Below are positions 1 through 7,363 of a stretch of DNA of 64,000 nt, one piece after another. A model generated the notes under the pieces. That model was not told where the DNA came from. It saw nothing but the letters and a program-made list of their open reading frames with translations, and did not search any database. The DNA comes from Clostridioides difficile_A (GTDB lineage: Bacteria; Bacillota; Clostridia; Peptostreptococcales; Peptostreptococcaceae), in contig OX246691.1 in NCBI GenBank assembly GCA_945909635.1, forward strand, positions 1 to 64,000, read 5' to 3'. Made by a program: the position numbers and the translations under genes. Every line of letters begins with the position of its first letter. Position 1 is the stretch's first letter.

Positions 1-510
1 ATGAGTATAAATGTTAAAATAAAAAAACTGAATCAAGATGCAATAATTCCATCTTATGCAAAAGAAGGTGATAGTGGGATTGATTTATATGCATTAGAAG
101 ATACCATAATTCCAGCTAGGTCAGCAGTAGCGATACCTACAGGTATAGCTTTAGAAATTCCATATGGTTATGAAATGCAAGTCAGACCTAGAAGTGGTAT
201 AAGTCTAAATGGACTTGAGGAGACATATGCAATTAAAGATAAAGAAACAGGAGAAATATTTGCACATGGAAAGACTGAATTTGATAAGATGTATCCAACA
301 GTAAGATTTGGGACAGTGGATTCAGGGTATAGAGGTGAAATTAAAATAATTACATATAATGAAGAGGATTTCGACATTGTTATTCCTAAGCATACTAAAC
401 TTGCACAAGGAGTATTTCAACAAGTTCCAAGAGCTATATTAAAAGTTGTAGAGGAATTAACTAGCTCTGAGAGAGGTAATAATGGATTTGGAAGTACTGG
501 TATAAGATAA
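1..510 (+). CDS. dut: dUTP diphosphatase (trimeric dUTPase)
   Basis: Hydrolyses dUTP to dUMP and pyrophosphate, keeping uracil out of phage DNA. All five trimeric-dUTPase motifs are visible: motif 1 around residues 20-31 (GDSGIDLYA), motif 2 at 62-68 (RPRSGIS), motif 3 at 104-114 with Asp107 and Tyr110, motif 4 around 133-142, and the glycine-rich C-terminal motif 5 at 158-167. A roughly 30-residue insertion (about 70-100) separates motifs 2 and 3, making the protein longer than the usual 140-150 residues. The window opens on its ATG, so its ribosome binding site is not visible. The stop overlaps the next small gene (TAATG), suggesting coupled translation. Confidence 0.95.
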   Translation: MSINVKIKKLNQDAIIPSYAKEGDSGIDLYALEDTIIPARSAVAIPTGIALEIPYGYEMQVRPRSGISLNGLEETYAIKDKETGEIFAHGKTEFDKMYPTVRFGTVDSGYRGEIKIITYNEEDFDIVIPKHTKLAQGVFQQVPRAILKVVEELTSSERGNNGFGSTGIR

Positions 511-650
511 TGCTTAAATATAGATTATTAGAAAAATATAATTATTACTATGATGACAAATGTATGACACTATATCATCTAGAAAATATATCTACAAAAG
601 TAAGAATTTCCATTGAAAAAAGTGAGATTAAGTACTATAATATATGCTAG
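510..650 (+). CDS. 46-residue hypothetical protein coupled to dut
   Basis: The ATG shares its A with the dUTPase stop codon (TAATG), a classic coupled start. The product is 46 residues, rich in Tyr, Lys and Ile, with no membrane segment or recognisable domain. It is too short for most gene finders. The overlap and the following well-formed gene on the same strand support it; function unknown. Confidence 0.6.
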   Translation: MLKYRLLEKYNYYYDDKCMTLYHLENISTKVRISIEKSEIKYYNIC

Positions 651-673
651 ACTAAACTTTTGGAGGAGATTAA

Positions 674-847
674 ATGTACAGATATGATGATTATGTAAAT
701 TTAATGAATGACTTAGAATTACCAAAAGAAATTAGAAATAAATGTGTTAGAGTTGTAATGACACTAGAAAATATGCAGGATATTATGGTTATACATAAGT
801 TTAAAACTTATATTATTAATGAAAGATATATTGAAAAAATAGCTTAA
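674..847 (+). CDS. 57-residue hypothetical protein
   Basis: A strong ribosome binding site (GGAGGAG, from 662) lies at good spacing before the ATG. The 57-residue product begins MYRYDDYVNLMNDLELP and looks like a small soluble helical protein. An intrinsic terminator follows directly, so this is the last gene of the dUTPase transcript. No family recognised. Confidence 0.7.
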   Translation: MYRYDDYVNLMNDLELPKEIRNKCVRVVMTLENMQDIMVIHKFKTYIINERYIEKIA

Positions 848-850
848 ATA

Positions 851-882
851 AAAAGTCATCTATTAATTTAGATGACTTTTTT
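851..882 (+). terminator. Intrinsic terminator after dut operon
   Basis: A 12-bp stem (AAAAGTCATCTA with TAGATGACTTTT) and a short A/T loop end in a T run. It sits 4 nt after the stop of the 57-residue gene. Confidence 0.85.
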
Positions 883-919
883 ATATATTACTATTTAAAT
901 AAAAAGGAGAAAATGAAAA

Positions 920-1372
920 ATGGAAAAATTACCACCAATCGAAAAGATATATGAAGCTTACAGTGCTATTGCAGATAATCGTATTATCATAAATACAGAA
1001 AGTGCAAATATTACTTCTTCTAATAGAGAAAAAGAATATATAGTTGCATGGAAAAAAAACATTTACGCTTCTAATGATAGTGCTTCATATTGGCAAGGTT
1101 ATTCAGGCTACCCTGTTATTGCTGTATTGATGTTACAAGGAAAACTTTCTTTAAATAGAAATATAGCTAATTTATTCAAAGGGATTAATTGGACAGCTCT
1201 TAATAAAAAACATAAAAGAAATTATTCTGAAGCAGTTAATGAAGTAATAAGTAACATGAACGAAGATAAACAAATGATTGAAAATGAAGTTAATAGTGTC
1301 TATGAAGAAATAAAAAAACTTGATATTATTATTAAAAGAACTTTATCTCAAAATTCTAAGTCTAAAAAATAA
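920..1372 (+). CDS. Hypothetical phage protein, 150 aa
   Basis: Starts at the ATG about 11 nt after AAGGAG (904-909). An earlier out-of-frame ATG at 913 gives only a short peptide. The product is soluble, with a conserved-looking centre (SYWQGYSGYPVIAVLMLQGKL) and a basic, helical, probably coiled-coil C-terminus ending in KSKK. It lies alone between the dut-operon terminator and the integrase leader, so it may have its own promoter. No family recognised. Confidence 0.75.
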   Translation: MEKLPPIEKIYEAYSAIADNRIIINTESANITSSNREKEYIVAWKKNIYASNDSASYWQGYSGYPVIAVLMLQGKLSLNRNIANLFKGINWTALNKKHKRNYSEAVNEVISNMNEDKQMIENEVNSVYEEIKKLDIIIKRTLSQNSKSKK

Positions 1373-1509
1373 ATAAATCTACTTTTAAGTGAAAGTGACT
1401 CTTTATTTTCCAATATAAGGCTTCATAGAATTTCTACCTTATAATTTATCCTATGCAAAAAACAAAAGCCTTACAAGCGATATTTCAAAAAAACATAAAA
1501 GTAATAGTT

Positions 1510-1540
1510 TAAGGCATAGAATTCTGTATTCTATGTCTTA
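1510..1540. repeat. Inverted repeat between the 150-aa gene and int
   Basis: AAGGCATAGAAT and ATTCTATGTCTT form a near-perfect 12-bp stem with a 5-nt loop, followed by a T-rich run on the + strand. It may terminate the upstream gene or form part of an integrase-related site. The rest of the 300-base gap from 1373 is A/T-rich with no coding signal. Confidence 0.5.
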
Positions 1541-1590
1541 TTTCTTTATAATTAAGTAATTTCAATAATTATATAAATAAAATAATTAAA

Positions 1591-1612
1591 AAAGTCAGTT
1601 AAAAGTCAGCTA
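1591..1612 (+). repeat. Two tandem 11-bp repeats upstream of int
   Basis: AAAGTCAGTTA and AAAGTCAGCTA are adjacent, one helical turn apart, followed by the partial echo AAATGACT. They lie 30 bp before the -10 element of the integrase. Such repeats suit a DNA-binding protein: integrase arm-type binding or repression of int. Inference from spacing only. Confidence 0.5.
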
Positions 1613-1639
1613 AAATGACTATTTTTTGCCTTATCAGTG

Positions 1640-1648
1640 TGCTATAAT
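1640..1648 (+). promoter_or_regulatory. Extended -10 promoter for integrase
   Basis: TGCTATAAT is a perfect extended -10 element (TGnTATAAT). It lies about 30 nt before the integrase start. No convincing -35 box is visible. Confidence 0.65.
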
Positions 1649-1679
1649 AAATATATAAACTTTGATAGGAGGAATGATG

Positions 1680-2792
1680 ATGAACGCTTTTATAAGGAAA
1701 AGAAATAAAAACTATGTAGTGTACCTAGAATTTAGAGATGATGAATCAGGGAAAAGAAAACAAAAGAATATGGGAGCATTTGATAAAAAAAGAGACGCTA
1801 ATAAAAGATTAGCAGAAGTTAAGGATAGTATATATAAAGATAGTTTTCTTGTCCCAAATGAAATCACTTTATCTGGATTCCTATTAGACTTCCTTGAAAA
1901 ATATAAGGATAATATTTCAGCATCTACATATAAAAGCTACATTGCCATTTGTAAAAATCATATTAATCCTTCTATTGGCAGATATCGTCTACAAGAGCTA
2001 AGAAATATTCATATACAAAATTACATAGATGATTTAGCTGGTAATTTAAATCCTCAAACAATAAAAGTTCATATAAATGTGTTAAGACTTGCAATAAAGA
2101 GAGCCTATAGAATTAAGTTAATAAAAGAAAATATTATAGATGGTATAGAAAGTCCTAGAATTAAAAAATTTAAAAATGAAATCTATGATAAAGAACAGAT
2201 GCTAAAATTATTAGAAGTAGCTAAGAATACTGACATGGAGTTACCTATCAGTCTGGCTACAGGGCTAGGATTGAGACTTTCAGAGGTCTTAGGATTGACT
2301 TGGGATAATATTGATTTTGATGAGAACACAATAACAGTAAGTAAGATAACTAGTAGATTAGATGGTTCTGTTATACTTAAAGAGCCTAAAACTGAAAGCT
2401 CAATTAGAAAGATATTTACACCAATAGAGCTTATGAATTTATTAAAAGATTATAAGTTAGAACAGAATAAGAAATTATTAAGAAGTATTATTAGGAATGA
2501 GTATAACTTATTATTTTTCGATAGAAAAGGCAATCCTATTGCTGAAGATGTTATGAGTAAGAGATTTAGAAAGTTTTTAGAGAATAATAATTTACCACAT
2601 ATCAGATTCCATGACTTAAGACATTCACATGTTACTTTACTTATAAATTCTAAAGTACCTATAAAAGTTATATCTGAAAGGGTAGGACATTCAAATATTA
2701 ATACTACTCTTAATGTATATTCACATGTACTTAAAGAAATGGATAAAGAAGCTTCTGATAGAATATCTGAAAACTTATTCAAAGCTAATTAA
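1680..2792 (+). CDS. int: Tyrosine recombinase / phage integrase
   Basis: Catalyses site-specific integration and excision. The N-terminus resembles the AP2-like arm-binding domain of Tn916/phage integrases (about residues 5-55), followed by a SAM-like core-binding domain (about 65-150) and the catalytic domain. Catalytic residues visible with the ATG at 1680: Arg199 (GLRLSEVLGL), Lys237, His311-x-x-Arg314 (HDLRH), His337 (VGHSN) and nucleophile Tyr347 (VYSHV). Three ATG codons lie in tandem (1674, 1677, 1680). The AGGAGG at 1667-1672 is best spaced for the third. About 370 residues, full length for the family. Confidence 0.95.
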   Translation: MNAFIRKRNKNYVVYLEFRDDESGKRKQKNMGAFDKKRDANKRLAEVKDSIYKDSFLVPNEITLSGFLLDFLEKYKDNISASTYKSYIAICKNHINPSIGRYRLQELRNIHIQNYIDDLAGNLNPQTIKVHINVLRLAIKRAYRIKLIKENIIDGIESPRIKKFKNEIYDKEQMLKLLEVAKNTDMELPISLATGLGLRLSEVLGLTWDNIDFDENTITVSKITSRLDGSVILKEPKTESSIRKIFTPIELMNLLKDYKLEQNKKLLRSIIRNEYNLLFFDRKGNPIAEDVMSKRFRKFLENNNLPHIRFHDLRHSHVTLLINSKVPIKVISERVGHSNINTTLNVYSHVLKEMDKEASDRISENLFKAN

Positions 2793-2835
2793 TGGTATAA
2801 TATATAGTAGTCTATCAAAGGAGGTGTTATATTCT

Positions 2836-4665
2836 ATGAAAATAAGTAAAATCGCAAATACACACAAGGAAAACTTATCTGTTGCTGAGATTCAAAAACT
2901 ATGTGCCATTGCTGGAAATATTGAAGCAAATATTCAATCAAATGATAAAACCCCATCTTGGGATGGAGAACTATTTTTATATAAAAAAAATAAAATTGAG
3001 AAGGAAAATTGTTTTGATAATAAAAAAGAAAATTTATTGAAAAAAATAAATATACAACTTAAAGCAAATGAGGTAAAAAAATTAAGTGGTAAAAAAAGAA
3101 CTTTTTCAATGAATGTTAGTGATTTAAGAAACTACTATAACAATGAAGGTGTTATTTTATTTGTTGTTGAAATTGAAAACGTTAATAAAATAAAAGTTTA
3201 TTATAGAAATTTACTCCCAGTTGATTTGATAAATATATTAAATGAAATAGATAGAAATAAGAAAAATCAATCGACTAAGTCTGTAGAGCTATATGAACTA
3301 AGACCTGAAAATAATCATTTTGAAAGAATAGTTAATTCGTTTTATCGTAATATAAATAAGCAAACAAAAAATTTAGTAGATAAACAAATAGAACTAAGTG
3401 AAAAAGACAAAGAAATTTCAATAGATATTGCAGAAATAGATAATAGATATGATTTATTTAATAGAGGTATGTATGCTTACAAACCACTTAAACATGAAGA
3501 TTTAGATACAATTGATTTACCTTGTGTGAACAAATTATATCTTAAAGAATTAAATACAAAAACTATTGTAGATATTTTTATAAAAAATAATATTTATAAA
3601 AATAATGAATATATATTAACTTTAAATAAAAATAATCATAAAATAACCATCAATAATTTTATTGTTATTTATATTTATCATATATTAGATGAGAAATTAA
3701 TAAACAAGTCTATTGATATAAATTTTAAGATAAAAGAACCAAGTGGAACTGTTGACAGTCATTTAAATAATTTAAAAATGTTATTAGATATATTCAAATA
3801 TAAAAAAGTACTTATAAAAGAATTTTCAACAAAAGATGAACTTATTGATTTAGATTTAAAAACTATCCCATGTGAAGAAAATGATTTAATAGAAAATATA
3901 TTATTTTTTGAAGATTTTAAGAACCTATTGGATATGCTTGAAATAAAACAAGAAAATTTCTTATTAAATAATATGTCTCATGAGGATTATGGAAAAATAA
4001 ATACACTTATAAATATATTTATTAATAATAAAGCAATTAAAAGAAAGAATATGAGTAAAGATTCAGGATTTGCATATATGAAAATTAATGAAAAGAAAAT
4101 AATCTTATATAAAATAGAAATAGATAATAATTGGAATCTTATTAATATTTTTGATAAAAAAAGTAAATTTACTATTACTCAAGAAGAAGGAGATATGCAA
4201 TGCAGTCCATATATACTTTTAAATTACAACGATATGGACAGTATTAATTTCGATGTAAATAAAGCAACTATAAATATTAAAAAATATAAAAAAACACCAA
4301 AGTATACAGATAGAGTCATATCATATATTTTAGAATTAATTAAATACTATGATAAAGTACTTATTAAAGAATATTTAATTGAGGCACTAGAGCTATTAGA
4401 ATGGATAGAAAATGAAATTGATATAGATATAAATAAAATTAATAAATATCAAATAATAAAAAGAATTAGACATTTTAGCATTGATGAAATACTTGATTTA
4501 GATAATATTAAAAGAAAAAACTCAGAAGATATGGCCATTCAATGTGCAGTAAATATATTAATTGAAAAGTTTGAAGAAGCTAGAAATAATATGTCTGACA
4601 TGAATGAAGAATTATTGAAAGAATTTAAATTATATCCTATATATAATTTGTATGATAAAAATTGA
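2836..4665 (+). CDS. DUF4365-like protein, candidate nuclease-fold accessory protein
   Basis: The reading frame is open from within int, but AAAGGAGGTG (2817-2826) precedes the ATG at 2836, giving 609 residues. The N-terminal about 130 residues resemble DUF4365: conserved-looking NLSVAEIQKLCAIAGNIEAN, then WDGEL, a QLKA motif and DLRNYYNNEGVI. The spacing of WDGEL and QLK suggests a PD-(D/E)XK nuclease core, as proposed for that family. The remaining about 470 residues are Lys/Ile/Asn-rich with no known domain. Position straight after int, with a membrane protein next, is typical of prophage cargo. A defence or exclusion role is inference. Confidence 0.75.
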   Translation: MKISKIANTHKENLSVAEIQKLCAIAGNIEANIQSNDKTPSWDGELFLYKKNKIEKENCFDNKKENLLKKINIQLKANEVKKLSGKKRTFSMNVSDLRNYYNNEGVILFVVEIENVNKIKVYYRNLLPVDLINILNEIDRNKKNQSTKSVELYELRPENNHFERIVNSFYRNINKQTKNLVDKQIELSEKDKEISIDIAEIDNRYDLFNRGMYAYKPLKHEDLDTIDLPCVNKLYLKELNTKTIVDIFIKNNIYKNNEYILTLNKNNHKITINNFIVIYIYHILDEKLINKSIDINFKIKEPSGTVDSHLNNLKMLLDIFKYKKVLIKEFSTKDELIDLDLKTIPCEENDLIENILFFEDFKNLLDMLEIKQENFLLNNMSHEDYGKINTLINIFINNKAIKRKNMSKDSGFAYMKINEKKIILYKIEIDNNWNLINIFDKKSKFTITQEEGDMQCSPYILLNYNDMDSINFDVNKATINIKKYKKTPKYTDRVISYILELIKYYDKVLIKEYLIEALELLEWIENEIDIDINKINKYQIIKRIRHFSIDEILDLDNIKRKNSEDMAIQCAVNILIEKFEEARNNMSDMNEELLKEFKLYPIYNLYDKN

Positions 4666-4843
4666 AATGTATAAACATAAAGGAAGGTAATTACAAAGCC
4701 TTAGAATGGCATATAGAGCGTCAGATTTAAGACAAGTATATTAAAACATTCATTGCTAACTATAAAGTATAAAAAAATATTAATAAAATTGCAAAATGAT
4801 ATTAAAAATAATTATTAAACTATTTTTGAAAGGGAGTTTTTTA

Positions 4844-5731
4844 TTGAATTTTACAGATTTGTTTACCGTTACAAAACTAACAACACAAGATATTATATAT
4901 GATATTATTACTTTATTAGGATGGTTTGTTGCTATAGGAACATTATATGCTGCAAAAAAAACCATAACTCAATCAAAAGAACAATATATAGAAGATAAAA
5001 AGGCTAGTGTTGTTATATCATTTGAGAGCATATCTTTTGGACAATATGCTTTTGTATTTAGAAATCTAGGAAGTAAATATGCTACAGATATAAAAATAAA
5101 AATTAATGAAGAGTTTATAAAACAAGCTAAAGGCCAGACCTATGATTCTTTAGTACAATTATCAAAGTCTTCATTTGTTTTATCGCAGTATAATCAATTT
5201 AATCTAGTTTTATCAGAAAGAGATTTTAAAGAAAGTATGTTTAGTTTGGTAGCAGATTTTTATATAGAATACAATAATGGTTACAATAAAATAAATGAGG
5301 ATGCTCATATAGATTTATCTCAATATAAATGGGCTTGTGAGCTTGAAGACCCTATTGTACATAATATGAAAGAATTGATTAGAATAAAGAAATTCATGAA
5401 TACAGAAATAAAGTCTATAAGTAAAAATTTTGATAAATTGATGGCAAAGTATTATTCTTCAAATGAAAATATAAGTTGCTCTGCAAAATTATTTCTGATT
5501 GATATAAAAAATAAATGGAGTTATGAAGAATTACTAGAAGAAAAAGAGATTAAATTATATGTTGAAGAATTAACATATGATACAGATATATCTTCAATAC
5601 TTAATGTATTGAAGGAATTAAAATTAAATAAGATTGTTTTTAAATATGGAGGGGATATAGATAGTGGCATATTTATAGAATTTAGTTCATATGGAATAAG
5701 ATATATCAGGGATAATATTTATACATCTTAA
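4844..5731 (+). CDS. Membrane-anchored hypothetical protein
   Basis: Best start is the TTG at 4844, well spaced after GAAAGGGAG; the in-frame ATG at 4796 has no ribosome binding site. The 295-residue product has one clear transmembrane helix near residues 17-36 (DIITLLGWFVAIGTLYAA), then a basic juxtamembrane stretch and a long cytoplasmic domain with a beta-rich part (VVISFESISFGQYAFVFRN) and a helical C-terminal half. No family recognised. It lies 178 nt downstream of the DUF4365-like gene on the same strand, so it could be a partner or a separate superinfection-exclusion gene. Confidence 0.75.
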   Translation: MNFTDLFTVTKLTTQDIIYDIITLLGWFVAIGTLYAAKKTITQSKEQYIEDKKASVVISFESISFGQYAFVFRNLGSKYATDIKIKINEEFIKQAKGQTYDSLVQLSKSSFVLSQYNQFNLVLSERDFKESMFSLVADFYIEYNNGYNKINEDAHIDLSQYKWACELEDPIVHNMKELIRIKKFMNTEIKSISKNFDKLMAKYYSSNENISCSAKLFLIDIKNKWSYEELLEEKEIKLYVEELTYDTDISSILNVLKELKLNKIVFKYGGDIDSGIFIEFSSYGIRYIRDNIYTS

Positions 5732-5793
5732 TTCTAAAATCTTATAGAGTAGACACATGATTCATATTTGAAATTTTATATTTCCAATATTTA

Positions 5794-5802
5794 TGATATA
5801 AT
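5794..5802 (+). promoter_or_regulatory. Promoter of type I toxin mRNA
   Basis: TGATATAAT, an extended -10 element with predicted +1 near 5809. The transcript would begin with about 85 nt of leader before the toxin ATG. Confidence 0.65.
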
Positions 5803-5860
5803 AAACATAGCAAGGAATACATATTTGAAAAAGCTATGAGTGGTGTTTCCATAAGGATTT

Positions 5861-5885
5861 CCTCCCTTTCTTCCAAGAAAGGAGG
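5861..5885 (+). promoter_or_regulatory. Hairpin that buries the toxin ribosome binding site
   Basis: CCTCCCTTTCTT pairs with AAGAAAGGAGG (one bulge) across a 3-4 nt loop, hiding the whole Shine-Dalgarno sequence of the toxin. Self-sequestration of the ribosome binding site is common in type I toxin mRNAs. Confidence 0.75.
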
Positions 5886-5894
5886 TGAAAAACT

Positions 5895-6029
5895 ATGGAA
5901 AATCTAATGATGAGTATTGTAGCTGGTGTTATAGCCAGTTATATTTATGATAAATTAAAAACCACTCGCAGCCGCAAAACTAAGAGTGGTTGGGAACTTA
6001 ATATTAAGTTCCAAAAAAACAAACATTAA
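5895..6029 (+). CDS. Type I toxin, 44-aa membrane peptide (C. difficile CD2517.1-like)
   Basis: Preceded by a perfect AAAGGAGGTGA. The 44-residue peptide has a short hydrophobic N-terminal helix (MMSIVAGVIASYIYDKL) and a basic C-terminus containing TKSGWELNIKF and a KNKH end. This matches, from memory, the layout of C. difficile prophage type I toxins such as CD2517.1, CD2907.1 and CD0956.2. Such toxins insert in the membrane and stop growth unless an antisense RNA blocks their mRNA. Extended -10 promoters face each other on both sides of the gene, and the ribosome binding site is in a hairpin. Likely a prophage maintenance module. Confidence 0.85.
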   Translation: MENLMMSIVAGVIASYIYDKLKTTRSRKTKSGWELNIKFQKNKH

Positions 6030-6088
6030 TATCTAATTGTTAATGGAAACATCGCTTAAAGTTAAGTAAAATATATTTCCTTGCTTTT

Positions 6089-6097
6089 ATTATACCA
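6089..6097 (-). promoter_or_regulatory. Antitoxin RNA promoter
   Basis: Minus-strand TGGTATAAT extended -10, facing the toxin promoter at 5794-5802 about 290 bp away. Confidence 0.65.
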
Positions 6098-6139
6098 CAA
6101 ATTGAAAATATTAAAACAAAATTTAATGTAAATAATATT

Positions 6140-6355
6140 TTAATCTATAGATTTTCTATTTTTAAAAAAACTAACTAAAAGTTGGAACATCACAAATCCA
6201 ACTGTTGAACCTAAGGCATTTACAGGTATAGATGATATATTAGTAAAATTATTTAAAGATGATATACCTAGCATTACTATAGAGACTATAGCTAAATAAA
6301 GAATAACTAGAGAAATTGGTATTGAGACATTTATCTCTAATTCAGGTTCTTTCAT
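6140..6355 (-). CDS. Small membrane protein, 71 aa
   Basis: Two hydrophobic segments (about residues 12-31 and 48-64) separated by a polar loop. Short acidic N-terminus and basic C-terminus (FFKNRKSID), so both ends probably face the cytoplasm. GAAAGGAA gives a ribosome binding site before the ATG. It sits just upstream of the antitoxin promoter, same strand. Function unknown; the 243 bases to its right hold no gene I can support. Confidence 0.65.
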   Translation of the reverse strand: MKEPELEINVSIPISLVILYLAIVSIVMLGISSLNNFTNISSIPVNALGSTVGFVMFQLLVSFFKNRKSID

Positions 6356-6598
6356 AATATCATTCCTTTCAACATTGGTGTATGCTTAGTCTTATTATAT
6401 CATTAAATATAATGAATCATAATGCATAAAATAACTTATTTCTAATTACATAATATGAAAAAGAGTACTTATGATGGGTTTTATGTTACCTATATATTAT
6501 TCTTTAAATTCCCATTTCTGGAATAATTAAAACTAAAGTTTTAATATGATTCATCATAGTCGGTTTTAATATATAAAATTCTTAATTCTTATTAAAAT

Positions 6599-6811
6599 TT
6601 AATCTTCTTCAAAATATTCTTTTTCTAATATCTCAACCTCTTCTTTGCTAATTATTTTAGGTTCACCTTCATAGGAACAGTTGTCACATACAACCGTTTC
6701 TATTAAGCCGCCATCATCATTATAATCAATATCAATTCTAGTATTTTCTTTGCATAAAGGACATTCAATTCCTGTCTCTAATTCAACTATGGTACATTTT
6801 TCTTTTGACAT
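6599..6811 (-). CDS. Small zinc-ribbon protein
   Basis: Starts at the ATG at 6811 behind AGGAG; an in-frame GTG nine bases earlier lies on top of the ribosome binding site. The 70-residue product has two CxxC knuckles (CPLC near residue 18, CDNC near 43), a classical zinc ribbon, and an acidic C-terminus ending KEYFEED. It follows the HTH gene closely, suggesting a two-gene unit. Small phage zinc ribbons often contact RNA polymerase or nucleic acid, but nothing here fixes a role. Confidence 0.75.
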   Translation of the reverse strand: MSKEKCTIVELETGIECPLCKENTRIDIDYNDDGGLIETVVCDNCSYEGEPKIISKEEVEILEKEYFEED

Positions 6812-6832
6812 AAAAATCACTCCTAATTAATA

Positions 6833-7156
6833 TTATAGTTTATTATTTTTTACTTTTGAAACATAACTCTGTGAAACTCCTAATTCAAGTGCTACATCAG
6901 ATTGCCTCGCACCATTATTTAATTTTTCTTTAATAGTTTCTTGAACTGTTTTATTGTCTGAAATATCATGTCTGGTTGCCGTTATACTTTCTCCTGTTGG
7001 ATAAGATTTAATTTGTACTGTGAGAACTTTATTATCTACCTTTTTTTGTATTTTTGTAGTATTCTTAGAAATTACTATCTTATCAGCCATTTCACTTAAT
7101 TGATTTAATGTAAGGTCAGCGATATTTTTATCCATTAGTATCATGTCTTTACTCAA
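6833..7156 (-). CDS. Small helix-turn-helix DNA-binding protein
   Basis: 107 residues from a TTG start, with AAAGGAGATG upstream; in-frame ATG codons a few residues in are alternatives. The C-terminal about 30 residues form a clear helix-turn-helix (GARQSDVALELGVSQSYVSK). The N-terminal part is helical and polar, perhaps for dimerisation. Next to the zinc-ribbon gene on the same strand. Probably a phage transcription regulator; target unknown. Confidence 0.75.
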   Translation of the reverse strand: MSKDMILMDKNIADLTLNQLSEMADKIVISKNTTKIQKKVDNKVLTVQIKSYPTGESITATRHDISDNKTVQETIKEKLNNGARQSDVALELGVSQSYVSKVKNNKL

Positions 7157-7241
7157 AACTTAGTCATCTCCTTTAGGAATATTATTCAACTTATTTTATT
7201 TTATAAATTTAGTTTACTATAAATTATCTCTAATTTCAACA

Positions 7242-7295
7242 AAAAAATAAAGCCCTCTAAAGAAAACTCAATTAAGAGCAATCCTTAGAGGGCTT
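7242..7295 (-). terminator. Intrinsic terminator after the lysis/recombinase operon
   Basis: AAGCCCTCTAA pairs perfectly with TTAGAGGGCTT. On the minus strand it is followed by a T-rich run (ATTTTTTTG). It ends leftward transcription after the micro-ORF and second recombinase. Confidence 0.85.
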
Positions 7296-7300
7296 ATTAT

Positions 7301-7333
7301 CTATCTCTTTTTCTTACCTTTTTTACATGCCAT
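7301..7333 (-). CDS. 10-residue basic micro-ORF (MACKKGKKKR)
   Basis: A ten-codon frame, ATG to TAG, with a good ribosome binding site (GAAAGGAAGTGAT) directly before it. Six of ten residues are Lys or Arg. It lies between the second recombinase and the operon terminator, 31 nt after the recombinase stop. The ribosome binding site argues that it is translated; at this length it could be chance or a leader peptide. Confidence 0.4.
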   Translation of the reverse strand: MACKKGKKKR

Positions 7334-7363
7334 ATTATCACTTCCTTTCAATTTTATATTTAT

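Larger units (their letters stand above)
5850..6083 (-). ncRNA. Predicted antisense antitoxin RNA of the type I locus
   Basis: An extended -10 on the minus strand (TGGTATAAT, -10 at 6089-6094) predicts a start near 6083 and transcription leftward across the toxin gene. The 3' end is not resolved; the left coordinate is a guess covering the ribosome binding site. Its 5' end (AGCAAGGAAATATATTTT) resembles that of the toxin mRNA (AGCAAGGAATACATATTT), and both carry GTTTCCAT further in. Confidence 0.6.

Noticed and set aside
1510..1612. attP core site
   Set aside because: Repeats near int are suggestive, but with only one side of the element visible no core duplication can be shown.
4666..4843. 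Broken gene fragment (EGNYKALEWHIERQI, stop, DKYIKTFIANYKV)
   Set aside because: Looks like a remnant of a small phage gene with an in-frame stop, but is too short to assign to a family.
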